Of a stretch of 64,000 nucleotides of DNA, positions 16,492-24,086 are shown piece after piece (the first letter of the stretch is position 1; each line of letters starts with the position of its first letter). The stretch is taken from assembly GCA_963768585.1 (NCBI GenBank), contig CAVYIF010000018.1, positions 62,001 through 126,000 on the forward strand, read 5' to 3'. The DNA is from CAVUNY01 sp963768585. Its GTDB lineage: Bacteria; Chloroflexota; Anaerolineae; Anaerolineales; Anaerolineaceae. The translations under genes were made by a program, and so were the position numbers. Under the pieces are notes generated by a model, which worked only from the letters and a program-made list of their open reading frames with translations, ran no database searches and was not told the origin of the DNA.

Positions 16492-17687
16492 CAACCGATC
16501 AAAGCCTGACTTCTACTGCAAACCGTTACCAGCGAATTGCGCTGCTGGTAGGCCTGGCAGGGCTGGTGCTCGGAGTAATTGGCGCCCTCACGGGCAGCCT
16601 TGACCGCTTCTTTCAGTCTTACCTGCTGGCATTTTTATTCTGGCTGGGCTTGAGTTTGGGTTCACTGGCCTTTGTAATGATTCACTTTCTCACCGGCGCC
16701 AAATGGGGGCTGACTGTGCGCCGGGTAAGCGAAGCCGCCTCGAGCACGCTGTGGCTGATGGCGATTCTCTTCATCCCACTGCTTCTTTTTCTGCCAAGAC
16801 TGTATCTCTGGGCGCGGCCCGAGGCCGTCCAGGCCAGCACAGTCCTCCAGGAGAAAAGTCTTTACCTGAATGTACCTTTCTTTATCATTCGCGCGGCGAT
16901 TTATTTTGTGATCTGGATCCTGCTGGCCTTTTTCATCAACCGCATGTCAGCGCAGTGGACGAATAGCGGGGATCCGGCGGTCAAAGAACGATTGAAGGCC
17001 ATTTCGATTTTAGGCCTGATCCTTTACGCACTTACCATGACTTTTGCTGCTATCGACTGGATGATGTCGCTCGAGCCTTTTTGGGACTCAAGCATTTTTG
17101 GTTTAATCGTCATCTTTGGCCAGCTTTTGACCAGCCTTTCCTTTGGTATCTTGATTCTCAATCTGGTGCCTGGACTGGGCCTGGGACGCAACTGGAGCCT
17201 GCGCAGTACACCCGTCCCCTTTAAAGACCTGGGGGCCTTAATGCTGACTTTTATTATGGGTTGGGCGTATCTGGCTTACTTCCAGCTGCTGATCATCTGG
17301 GCCGCCAATATTCCACGCGAAGTCGTTTGGTACACCAACCGGACTGAAGGCGGATGGCTTACGGTCGGCGTTCTGATCGCGGTATTGCAGTTTGTTGTGC
17401 CATTTGGGCTTCTAATTACACGCCGCGTGCGCAACAACATGCGCCTGCTGGCAGGATTAGGCGCTGTGAACGTCCTGGTTTACCTGGTTAATCTGTACTG
17501 GCAAATCATACCGGCTTTCCATCCAGCCCAGTTTAATTTTCATTGGCTGGATATCGTCCTGCCCATTGGACTGGGCGGATTATGGATTAGCGGGTTTATG
17601 TTCTCGCTTAAGAAACGTCCTGCGCTGCGCGAGGTTGAACAGGCCCACCTGGAAGCCACACCCGAACACCAACACGCCGTCTCTTAA
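16488..17687 (+). CDS. actF: Alternative complex III subunit ActF, membrane protein
   Basis: This second NrfD-like membrane subunit of 399 aa has about ten helices. It overlaps actE by four bases (ATGA), indicating translational coupling. Features include FWLGLSLGSLAFVMIHFLTGAKWG near the N terminus, TFAAIDWMMSLEPFWDSS, and WAANIPREVVWYTNRTEGGW, all typical of ActF. With ActC it forms the membrane core. No actG or cytochrome oxidase gene follows; the operon ends in a strong terminator, so the oxidase partner must be encoded elsewhere. Confidence 0.93.
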   Translation: MTTDQSLTSTANRYQRIALLVGLAGLVLGVIGALTGSLDRFFQSYLLAFLFWLGLSLGSLAFVMIHFLTGAKWGLTVRRVSEAASSTLWLMAILFIPLLLFLPRLYLWARPEAVQASTVLQEKSLYLNVPFFIIRAAIYFVIWILLAFFINRMSAQWTNSGDPAVKERLKAISILGLILYALTMTFAAIDWMMSLEPFWDSSIFGLIVIFGQLLTSLSFGILILNLVPGLGLGRNWSLRSTPVPFKDLGALMLTFIMGWAYLAYFQLLIIWAANIPREVVWYTNRTEGGWLTVGVLIAVLQFVVPFGLLITRRVRNNMRLLAGLGAVNVLVYLVNLYWQIIPAFHPAQFNFHWLDIVLPIGLGGLWISGFMFSLKKRPALREVEQAHLEATPEHQHAVS

Positions 17688-17714
17688 CGCCCTTCCCGGG
17701 CGATGACGATAATC

Positions 17715-17760
17715 AAGACCTGAACAATCATGCAAACCACAGAATTGTTCAGGTCTTTTT
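17715..17760 (+). terminator. Rho-independent terminator of the act operon
   Basis: A perfect 14-bp stem AAGACCTGAACAAT (17715-17728) pairs with its complement at 17744-17757 and is followed by T residues. It lies 27 bases after the actF stop and separates the operon from a convergent gene. Confidence 0.88.
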
Positions 17761-17794
17761 CATTCCAAATAAAATAATGTTTATCTAAACGCAA

Positions 17795-19411
17795 TCAACG
17801 AAATTCATGGCCATGAATATCGTTTAACTTCCGTCCTGCATGACGACGCACCAGGTAAGCGACCAATCCGGGAGCCCAAATGATGATGACAATCAATAGA
17901 TTAACCAGGTTTTGCTGAACACTTCCAGAAAAGGTTCGTAACAAGAATCCTCCCAGGAAGTTTGCCGTAAGCGCGCCAAAGCCCAGCCATGGGTTGATCT
18001 CCAGGGTAAAGGAGTGGTTGACCATTAAAACGGCAGGGGCCAGCACCCATAGTAAATACCAATGTTGGAACCAGAACGCACCCACGATCAAATAGAATAT
18101 ACTCACTGCGGCCGCGGTCGTCCATAAACGATGTTCACCGTCGCCGCTGATGCGCTGCATGCCTTGTTTGAAGAATAATCGAAAATAGCGCAGCGGTAGA
18201 TAAACGGCCCCCGCAATTGACAGCCAGGTGGGCAGATGATGGTTGAGAAGGAATGCCACCCAGACCGGCCAGCCTGATTGGTCGTTCAGTAAACGGTGAA
18301 CGATATTCCACAGCGAATTGGCATAGTACAGCGTCCTTTCGTTCAGCATTTGCGGCAGAGAGGTCCACCCGCCAAACGGCAGATAAAGCACCCAGGAAAC
18401 GATCAAACCTGCGGCCAATCCGCGAATCCCCTGGATGAAAGCGGTGCGCCATCCCAAGCTCCGCACCATCCACAAGAACACCATCGGCGCCCAAATCAAA
18501 GCGGTTAATTTCACATGAGCCGCCAGAACCAAAGCCAGCAACGCCCAGAAATATTTCCCTTTCTGTAAAAGTAGCAGGCACGCCATGAACAAGGCCAGCA
18601 TCAAAAAGTCGTTGTGCCCCCCTACAACCGAGGCCATCAGGGTCAATGGATTCCACAACCAGGCTGCCAGGGCCGCGCTTACCAGGGTCGGTTGGATTGG
18701 ACGTATGATTCTGGCAATCAAAACCGCCGAAATGCCTGTCAAAATAATCGCGAGCAAGCGGTACCCGGTCAGGTAAACTACCAGCCAGCGGCACGGTTCG
18801 GGTGAATCCGGGCAGGATGGCAGGTTCAAATTCATCCCGCCGAATAAGGGAGACATGAAATGCACCACAGCAGCAATGCCGGCACTGGTCATTTCCCATA
18901 CCGGCCCATAGGTGTCGACGTTCTTGTACCAGGCGGTGTAAAGATAATAATGTGCGCGAGATAGGGTTTTTGGAATATCAACCAGCGGATTGGCCTGGTA
19001 TTCGACCATCATGCGCCCTCGAAAAACATAATCGAAGATGTCGTGCGATTCCCCGGCTGCGGCGCTGGTTAACAAAACTGCGCAGCATGCCAGCCAGCCG
19101 AAAACAATGATCCGGTTTGCCCAAGGATCATGAATTGGATTACCGGCCAACCCTTCAGGACCTTTCAGGTTGAAGGGCAGCAGCTGCCGGATCGAATTTT
19201 TGTATAGCAAAAAAAGGCAGAAATAAATCACCACCTGGAAACCAATCCATGGCAGATCGTTTCCAACCAGGCTTGGCCAACTTGCCCGCGGGTTTGCCAG
19301 GCTGTCTCTCAGCGGAAATTTGATGACCAGGATCAAGTAAAACCCCATCGAAGCCAGTGAAATCATGAAAAGCTTCAACAATGGGTGATTGTTTAGATTA
19401 AAAAGGTCCAT
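17795..19411 (-). CDS. Polytopic GT-C-like glycosyltransferase
   Basis: This integral membrane protein of about 538 aa has 11-13 hydrophobic segments. It resembles polyprenyl-phosphate-sugar-dependent transferases of the GT87/DUF2029 or GT39 type. SHDIFDYVFRGRMMVEYQANPLV near residue 120 is the acidic first-loop motif of such enzymes, and WNPLTLMASVVGGHNDFLMLALF is also typical. The open frame extends upstream to 19693, but those 94 codons encode the remains of a radical SAM gene in another phase, so I start at the ATG at 19411; 19366 is an alternative. It follows a dolichol-phosphate-mannose-synthase-like GT2, which could supply its lipid-linked donor. Confidence 0.7.
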   Translation of the reverse strand: MDLFNLNNHPLLKLFMISLASMGFYLILVIKFPLRDSLANPRASWPSLVGNDLPWIGFQVVIYFCLFLLYKNSIRQLLPFNLKGPEGLAGNPIHDPWANRIIVFGWLACCAVLLTSAAAGESHDIFDYVFRGRMMVEYQANPLVDIPKTLSRAHYYLYTAWYKNVDTYGPVWEMTSAGIAAVVHFMSPLFGGMNLNLPSCPDSPEPCRWLVVYLTGYRLLAIILTGISAVLIARIIRPIQPTLVSAALAAWLWNPLTLMASVVGGHNDFLMLALFMACLLLLQKGKYFWALLALVLAAHVKLTALIWAPMVFLWMVRSLGWRTAFIQGIRGLAAGLIVSWVLYLPFGGWTSLPQMLNERTLYYANSLWNIVHRLLNDQSGWPVWVAFLLNHHLPTWLSIAGAVYLPLRYFRLFFKQGMQRISGDGEHRLWTTAAAVSIFYLIVGAFWFQHWYLLWVLAPAVLMVNHSFTLEINPWLGFGALTANFLGGFLLRTFSGSVQQNLVNLLIVIIIWAPGLVAYLVRRHAGRKLNDIHGHEFR

Positions 19412-19693
19412 ATTCCAGCAAAGGTCGCGCCGATGCCGTGCACACACAAGCCCGATCGATCTGAAGAAGCTGGCCCGTGATGTGGAGAAACTCTTCCCAA
19501 CCCAGATGGTGTTTGGGTTCATCGGATACGAAATGATCATAGTGAGCGGGCAAGAGACACAGCGCGAGTTACAATAATTCGTGACCTCAATATAGACCTG
19601 ACGAGGCAGCTCTTTTGCTGTTTGAGAACAGGCTGTTGAAGTCATTAGAAATGGAAGTTGGGAGGGAGTGGTTTTTTCTACCATTATTTGCAC
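19412..19693 (-). pseudogene. Decayed radical SAM gene, N-terminal remnant
   Basis: Starting 14 bases after the GT2 gene, a GTG-initiated frame reads ELPRQVYIEVTNYCNSRCVSCPL, with the CX3CX2C radical SAM motif at residues 41, 45 and 48. After a one-base loss near 19541 the homology continues in another phase (YDHFVSDEPKHHLGWEEF, then LLQIDRACV). Another shift follows into the HGIG..PLL motif, and back again to NMDLF. At least three indels lie within about 150 bases, and everything after the second conserved motif is missing, replaced by the membrane-protein gene. This is a truncated pseudogene rather than a functional fusion. Confidence 0.75.
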
Positions 19694-19706
19694 CTGATGG
19701 ATGGGG

Positions 19707-20408
19707 TCAAGAATGGTATTTTTCTACAAAAACCGCATGTCTGAAAAGGACGCGGAAGATACGCAAGGCCGTGAGCAGGGTGCCGCGCATTGTCCCGCTT
19801 ACTTTCGATTTTCCAGCCATTCTCGGGCGGTAGCTCACCGCGGTCTCCAGGATGCACATACGCCGGCGGGCGACTTTGACCATCATCTCCACCGGCCATC
19901 CATAAGTATGCTCCTGCATATCTAAAGAAGCTAAGTATGACCGGTTAATGGCGCGGAAAGGACCCAGATCGGTGAGCTGCAAGCCATACATACCATTCAA
20001 CAGCGAAGAAACCAGTTTATTGCCAAAAAGCTGGTGAGGAGGCATCACCTCAGGTGGTAATTTTTTTAAAAGGCGCGAGCCAAGCGCCAGGTCGGCCTGC
20101 TGGTTTTCTAACAGCCCCAAAAGATTGGGCAATTCGCCTGGAATAAAACTGCCGTCACCATCCATAAAGGCAGCGATCTCGCCGCTGGCTGCAGTTACGC
20201 CGGCGGCACAGGCATACCCATACCCGCGTCGCGGCTCCTCGACCACGATGGCTCCCCCTGCTCGAGCCGCATCACCTGTTCCATCCGTTGACCCGTTATC
20301 GACAACAATCACCTCTTGCACAATCCCCGGCGGAATTTCCGCCAGGAGAGGACCAATGCATTGCGCTTCGTTTAAAGCTGGAATAATTAATGAAACGCTT
20401 GAAGGCAT
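19707..20408 (-). CDS. GT2 glycosyltransferase, DPM1-like
   Basis: This 233-aa GT-A fold enzyme has the N terminus VSLIIPALNEAQCIGPLL, the nucleotide-binding VVDNGSTDGT, and the metal-binding DXD motif in AFMDGDGSF. The C-terminal part (GPFRAINRSYLASLDMQEHTYGWPVEMMVK) is typical of dolichol/polyprenyl-phosphate mannosyl- or glucosyltransferases. No C-terminal membrane helices are present, so it is the short soluble form. It probably charges a lipid carrier with a sugar from GDP- or UDP-sugar. It lies in a minus-strand operon between the DUF2064 transferase and the radical SAM remnant. Confidence 0.85.
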   Translation of the reverse strand: MPSSVSLIIPALNEAQCIGPLLAEIPPGIVQEVIVVDNGSTDGTGDAARAGGAIVVEEPRRGYGYACAAGVTAASGEIAAFMDGDGSFIPGELPNLLGLLENQQADLALGSRLLKKLPPEVMPPHQLFGNKLVSSLLNGMYGLQLTDLGPFRAINRSYLASLDMQEHTYGWPVEMMVKVARRRMCILETAVSYRPRMAGKSKVSGTMRGTLLTALRIFRVLFRHAVFVEKYHS

Positions 20409-20421
20409 AGCCGGTTCTCAA

Positions 20422-21078
20422 TCAAGCGTTTCCCAGGATCCACCGGCGCGTATGCTTACACCTACCATCGTCCATCACCATTAATTCACCGCGTAATTTA
20501 TCCAAATCATCAACCGTGTCCACATCATACCAGGCAGGCAGCAGAGAAACCTGGACACCGGTCTCCGCTGCAATTTTCAGGGTATCCTCGAGTACATGCG
20601 ACGTGCTCATTTGAATCTGACGGAGCAGATGGGAATGGGCTTTCTTCATCCCAATTAAGTAATAACCGCCATCCTGTGTCGGGCCCAGAACCACATCCGC
20701 AGTTTCTAACTGGTCAAAGGCTTGAATGAGATAGCTGACAGGGAGGGTAGGGCTGTCGCTATCCATGACCACGGCCTTTGCCGCCCCGCTCGCAAGCGCA
20801 TCGTTCAACAAATTATCGAGACGTTCACCCAAAGTCGACCCGCGCTGTTTCATTAAGCCCATATCAGGGGCAAGCTGATGAAAATAACTCTGGCCATCTT
20901 CAGACAGGTGAACAATTGTTTTCGTTACATCCGGCACGTTTCTCATGAGGTCCAGCGTGTCACGCAAAAAACACTCATAAAGTTCTGCCGCTTTTTCAAC
21001 CTTTAAGGGCGGGCTTAAACGTGTTTTTGTCTGTCCGGGGACAGGTTGTTTGGCCACTACAAGCAAAGCATTATGCAT
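20422..21078 (-). CDS. DUF2064 / TIGR04282-type transferase
   Basis: The 218-aa product is related to nucleotidyl- and glycosyltransferases of the DUF2064 family, which often accompany radical SAM/selenodomain and arsenosugar loci. Visible are LLVVAKQPVPGQTKTRLSPP at the start, RGSTLGERLDNLLNDA, VVMDSDSPTLP and VLGPTQDGGYYLIGMK, the standard family blocks. I choose the start at 21078, where AGAGG precedes ATGCATAATGC; the frame upstream lacks conservation. The gene neighbours (GT2, radical SAM, methyltransferase) match the usual association, but the product of the pathway is not known from sequence. Confidence 0.85.
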   Translation of the reverse strand: MHNALLVVAKQPVPGQTKTRLSPPLKVEKAAELYECFLRDTLDLMRNVPDVTKTIVHLSEDGQSYFHQLAPDMGLMKQRGSTLGERLDNLLNDALASGAAKAVVMDSDSPTLPVSYLIQAFDQLETADVVLGPTQDGGYYLIGMKKAHSHLLRQIQMSTSHVLEDTLKIAAETGVQVSLLPAWYDVDTVDDLDKLRGELMVMDDGRCKHTRRWILGNA

Positions 21079-21085
21079 GCAACCT

Positions 21086-21760
21086 CTAACTGAGAAACAT
21101 GATGACCCTGGCAAACAGCTTTCCCTGTGAAGCCGGTTCAGCCAGGCGTTTACGCAGCAGAGAATCAATCCCAAAATACCGTCCTGCAGCAGCGCCAAAC
21201 ATCGCAATGGATAGCAGCACGATTGCCCCATAGCTCCATTCCCATTCAAAGGGTCGCGGGATATTGGCCAGCCCAATATAAAGCTGCAAGGACATGCCAA
21301 TGGCCACTAATCCGCCAAGCCGGGTAAACAGGCCAAAAACCATGGATAGGAAAATCCAGGTTTCTGCCAGCCAGATAAGCCAGCCAAAGACCCTGATATT
21401 TGGGATGAATACATTGTCCAATAGAAAGCCATTCAACCGGGCAAGCGGGGCAATATCGATGCTGATGGTGGGCAAACCTGCCGAACGCATATCAGCGATG
21501 AGCACTGGACGAGATTGAGGAGCAAATACTGATTCCAACCCCATCCAATAGCACAATCCACTGCTGCCATTAATATCATAGTAATTTTCTGCCGTAGGTT
21601 GAGGGAAGGCAAAGTCGTTGGAACAGCCAAAATTCGGCGGAAGTTTCCACCATATCTGGGTGAAAAACAGATAGCCTAAGCCAATACGGGCGATGACCAT
21701 ACATATTTTTAGAATTTTCGTCTCCGTACGTGTCATGGATCCATCCGTTGCGTTGACCAT
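21086..21760 (-). CDS. DoxX-like membrane protein
   Basis: This 224-aa membrane protein has about four helices. The N-terminal ARIGLGYLFFTQIWWKLPPNFGC and later LIWLAETWIFLSMVFGLFTRLGGLVAIG segments resemble DoxX/DoxD family proteins (thiosulfate:quinone oxidoreductase small subunit and relatives). The long periplasmic loop between helices 1 and 2 is rich in aromatic and acidic residues. The start ATG is preceded by GAGGAGGTAAGT, a very strong site. It probably belongs to the same transcription unit as the DUF2064 gene (7 bases apart). Its role in the cluster, perhaps redox balance at the membrane, is a guess. Confidence 0.7.
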   Translation of the reverse strand: MVNATDGSMTRTETKILKICMVIARIGLGYLFFTQIWWKLPPNFGCSNDFAFPQPTAENYYDINGSSGLCYWMGLESVFAPQSRPVLIADMRSAGLPTISIDIAPLARLNGFLLDNVFIPNIRVFGWLIWLAETWIFLSMVFGLFTRLGGLVAIGMSLQLYIGLANIPRPFEWEWSYGAIVLLSIAMFGAAAGRYFGIDSLLRKRLAEPASQGKLFARVIMFLS

Positions 21761-21908
21761 ACTTACCTCCTCTTTTTCAAACTGGTAGCTAATCTTCAGT
21801 ATATTTGCTAATCATAACGAACCTCATAAAAAATTCTTAACGAATGATTACAGGATTTACGATGACTGCCCTTGAACACACAAACATGATCATTTTTAGG
21901 AGAGTATT

Positions 21909-22901
21909 TCAAACCACAACCGTGGTACATACATTTCCAATGCGCATCAGGTTTTTCGAGGGCGCCGGCTTCCAATCGATGGGGGTGGAATCACCACGCA
22001 CCCACGGGCAATAATCATCATGTGCATCCAATGAACCGTTGAGGGCTCGCCGGCTGGCGCACCCTCCGCGGCACAAACAATCCGCTGAAACCGCTGGTTC
22101 ATATCGCGCCAGCTTAAACAACGGGTCGATCAGCACGTCCGCTCCGTTAGGGTTAAGATCATTGACCTTCATCGTCTCGTCTGGCGCTGCCGGCCAATAC
22201 ACACACGGGATAAGCTCACCGCGCGGGTTGATGCGAATACTGTTATGTCCGCAGGGAGAGAGGGCGGGGCCCATCCCCATCCGCGCCCTGACGACAGGTT
22301 CGCTGCAGGAAACAACCAGTCCAGCCGAAAACAATCGGCAGTAGCCTTCCCAAAATTGATCATAATCCAACCGAAAAACATCACTCTTAACCGCCTGGTA
22401 GGCATTCACCCGCAAATTCACCCCATTGGTGCGCGCTAATCCCACCATTTTGTCCATCTGGTCAAAATTGCTGCGCATCAAGGTCGATAAGATCGATACT
22501 TCAATTCCCAGCTTTTGACATCGTTCAATAGCCCGATGTACCAGATCCCAATTCCCCTGACCACGAAACTCGTCTTGCTCGGTTTGAGTCGGAAAATCAA
22601 TCGAGACCTCCACATCGTTGAAGGACCGCAAACTTTCTTCTGGAATAGTCATCAAGCTGTAGCCATTCGATGCCATGCTCAGCTTAATTCCCTTCTGACT
22701 CAAGAATGCCACGATCGCGATGAATTGCGGATGCAGTGCATTTTCACCCGTACCCATGCCCATCGCGTCGACCGGCAAGGACGCGCAAATTTGCTTGATT
22801 TGATCCAGACTGATATAGTTGATTTGGCTGGTATCTCGATAACAATGTGCGCAGTTTAAGTTGCAGTCATTCGTCAGTCCAATCCCTACAGAATATCCCA
22901 T
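21909..22901 (-). CDS. Radical SAM / SPASM domain protein
   Basis: This 330-aa radical SAM enzyme carries LTNDCNLNCAHCY (CX3CX2C for the SAM-binding [4Fe-4S] cluster) at about residues 9-21, and a GTGE motif in place of the usual GGE. The C-terminal cysteines (SPCGHNS, CVYW, CLCRGGCASR, YCPW) fit a SPASM domain holding auxiliary clusters. Such enzymes modify peptides or proteins, or build cofactors. The last about 30 residues run past the SPASM cysteines and end VCTTVVV, which is unusual. The start has GGAGGTGTT upstream. No obvious precursor peptide was found next to it. Confidence 0.82.
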   Translation of the reverse strand: MGYSVGIGLTNDCNLNCAHCYRDTSQINYISLDQIKQICASLPVDAMGMGTGENALHPQFIAIVAFLSQKGIKLSMASNGYSLMTIPEESLRSFNDVEVSIDFPTQTEQDEFRGQGNWDLVHRAIERCQKLGIEVSILSTLMRSNFDQMDKMVGLARTNGVNLRVNAYQAVKSDVFRLDYDQFWEGYCRLFSAGLVVSCSEPVVRARMGMGPALSPCGHNSIRINPRGELIPCVYWPAAPDETMKVNDLNPNGADVLIDPLFKLARYEPAVSADCLCRGGCASRRALNGSLDAHDDYCPWVRGDSTPIDWKPAPSKNLMRIGNVCTTVVV

Positions 22902-22955
22902 AACACCTCCAGAAATTTACATATCTAATCACTGCTTATCTATATGCGCTTTCCA

Positions 22956-23762
22956 CTAACGATATAATAGACAATGCTGGCATAAAAATAACCCGCTTTT
23001 ATGGCAGATATGCAGTTCACCTTTCCAGGTTTCATATTCCTCAGCGGAAAAAATTTTTTGATCGCGGGCAATCCGGGCCGCATTCCATAGAGATTGGGTC
23101 AACGCATCGTGCTCGCTGCGCGCGATTGACACCATCGGAGAAATCTCCAGGTTGGTTAAACCGGCGTTCGCCAGATAACGGTACAATTTCCGCCCGCTCC
23201 AGTTATCTCCGCCCAGGTGATCCGTCCGCCAGTGGATCAAGCGCCGGGTCAGCTCTCGATTGGAGTGGTCAATTGCCACGGTGTCGAAATCCCAATCCAT
23301 TACTACCACCCTTCCGGAAATTTTCACTACCCGAGCCATCTCTTTTACGACCTTTTCTGGATCAGCAACATGCAACAATAAACGGGCTGCAAAGACTTTA
23401 TCAAAAACCTGATCGGCGAAAGGAAGATCCCCGGCCTGACCCGACGAATAATCAACAAGAGGCGCCAGCATTGTATCCTTTACCATCTCCCTGGCAGCCT
23501 GAACGAAGACGTAAGAAATATCGAGCCCGGTCATTTTTCCAGTGGGTTCTAATTGTTTGGCGGTTAACCGGCAAATAACACCGCTGCCGCAGCCGACCTC
23601 CAACAACCGCTCGCCCGAACGCGGATCTAGTATGTCAACAAATGCCGCATTTACCGATTGTTGGTCGGGGCAGCGAGCGCGTTCCTCCAATCGGGCAAGC
23701 ATCGCTGCCTGTTGCTCAGAACCTGCAGCAGCGGGATTTGACCATTCATTCGATCCACCCAT
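22956..23762 (-). CDS. Class I SAM-dependent methyltransferase
   Basis: This 268-aa Rossmann methyltransferase has motif I LLEVGCGSGVICRL near residue 54, motif II MTGLDIS, and the post-motif LPFADQVFDKVFAARLLLHV, with VVVMDWDFDTV later. It belongs to the Methyltransf_11/UbiE-like group; the acceptor cannot be named. The C terminus (GELHICHKSGLFLCQHCLLYR) has two histidines and three cysteines close together, a possible metal site. It is the first gene of the radical SAM/GT cluster on the minus strand. No strong ribosome binding site precedes the ATG, so the start is uncertain. Confidence 0.78.
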   Translation of the reverse strand: MGGSNEWSNPAAAGSEQQAAMLARLEERARCPDQQSVNAAFVDILDPRSGERLLEVGCGSGVICRLTAKQLEPTGKMTGLDISYVFVQAAREMVKDTMLAPLVDYSSGQAGDLPFADQVFDKVFAARLLLHVADPEKVVKEMARVVKISGRVVVMDWDFDTVAIDHSNRELTRRLIHWRTDHLGGDNWSGRKLYRYLANAGLTNLEISPMVSIARSEHDALTQSLWNAARIARDQKIFSAEEYETWKGELHICHKSGLFLCQHCLLYR

Positions 23763-23967
23763 CAGCGGGTTGCCGTCAGGGGTGGATGGCTAGGGCAAGT
23801 AATTTCCATACTAATTATTGTATAGGCATTCAAAACGATTTACAACGATCACCCAACAAGCACAAATCCTGTTCCATTTTCAACCGGTCAAAGGGAACGA
23901 AATGACTGGTCAGTTATCCGTATAAAAAAAATCAATCCATTTCTGAAAAATTCCTCCCTTAAACCTG
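23763..23967. other. Intergenic region between methyltransferase and lacI-type gene
   Basis: A non-coding divergent region. Its right side leads into the lacI-type promoter and operator described separately. The left half should carry the minus-strand promoter for the methyltransferase cluster, but no clear element stands out. Frames on the plus strand here are extensions of shadows. Confidence 0.4.
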
Positions 23968-24015
23968 TTGACATCATGAATTAATCGTGCTATTCTATTC
24001 ATGTAAGCGCTCACA
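23968..24015 (+). promoter_or_regulatory. Promoter and LacI-type operator of the sugar-uptake locus
   Basis: TTGACA (23968-23973), a 17-base spacer and TATTCT (23991-23996) make a good promoter. Immediately after it lies TGTAAGCGCTCACA (24002-24015), a near-perfect palindrome of the LacI-family type centred on GC. Autoregulation by the gene at 24087 is the simplest reading. Confidence 0.7.
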
Positions 24016-24065
24016 CGATATTTCGAGCGTTTTTTCCCCAAAAACAACCCAAAAGACCCTGTTTT

Positions 24066-24079
24066 TGTAAGCGATCTCA
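24066..24079 (+). promoter_or_regulatory. Second, weaker LacI-type half operator
   Basis: TGTAAGCGATCTCA repeats the left half of the operator at 24002 (TGTAAGCG identical) 64 bases further on, just before the regulator's start codon. It could be an auxiliary site. Confidence 0.4.
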
Positions 24080-24086
24080 TAAATTT

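Noticed and set aside
17795..19693. A radical SAM-glycosyltransferase fusion protein
   Set aside because: The radical SAM part changes phase several times and stops abruptly; the open frame is best explained by a decayed gene upstream of the membrane protein.
22956..23762. Arsenite methyltransferase (ArsM) for the methyltransferase gene
   Set aside because: The motif-spaced cysteines of ArsM are not visible; only a general class I methyltransferase call is safe.
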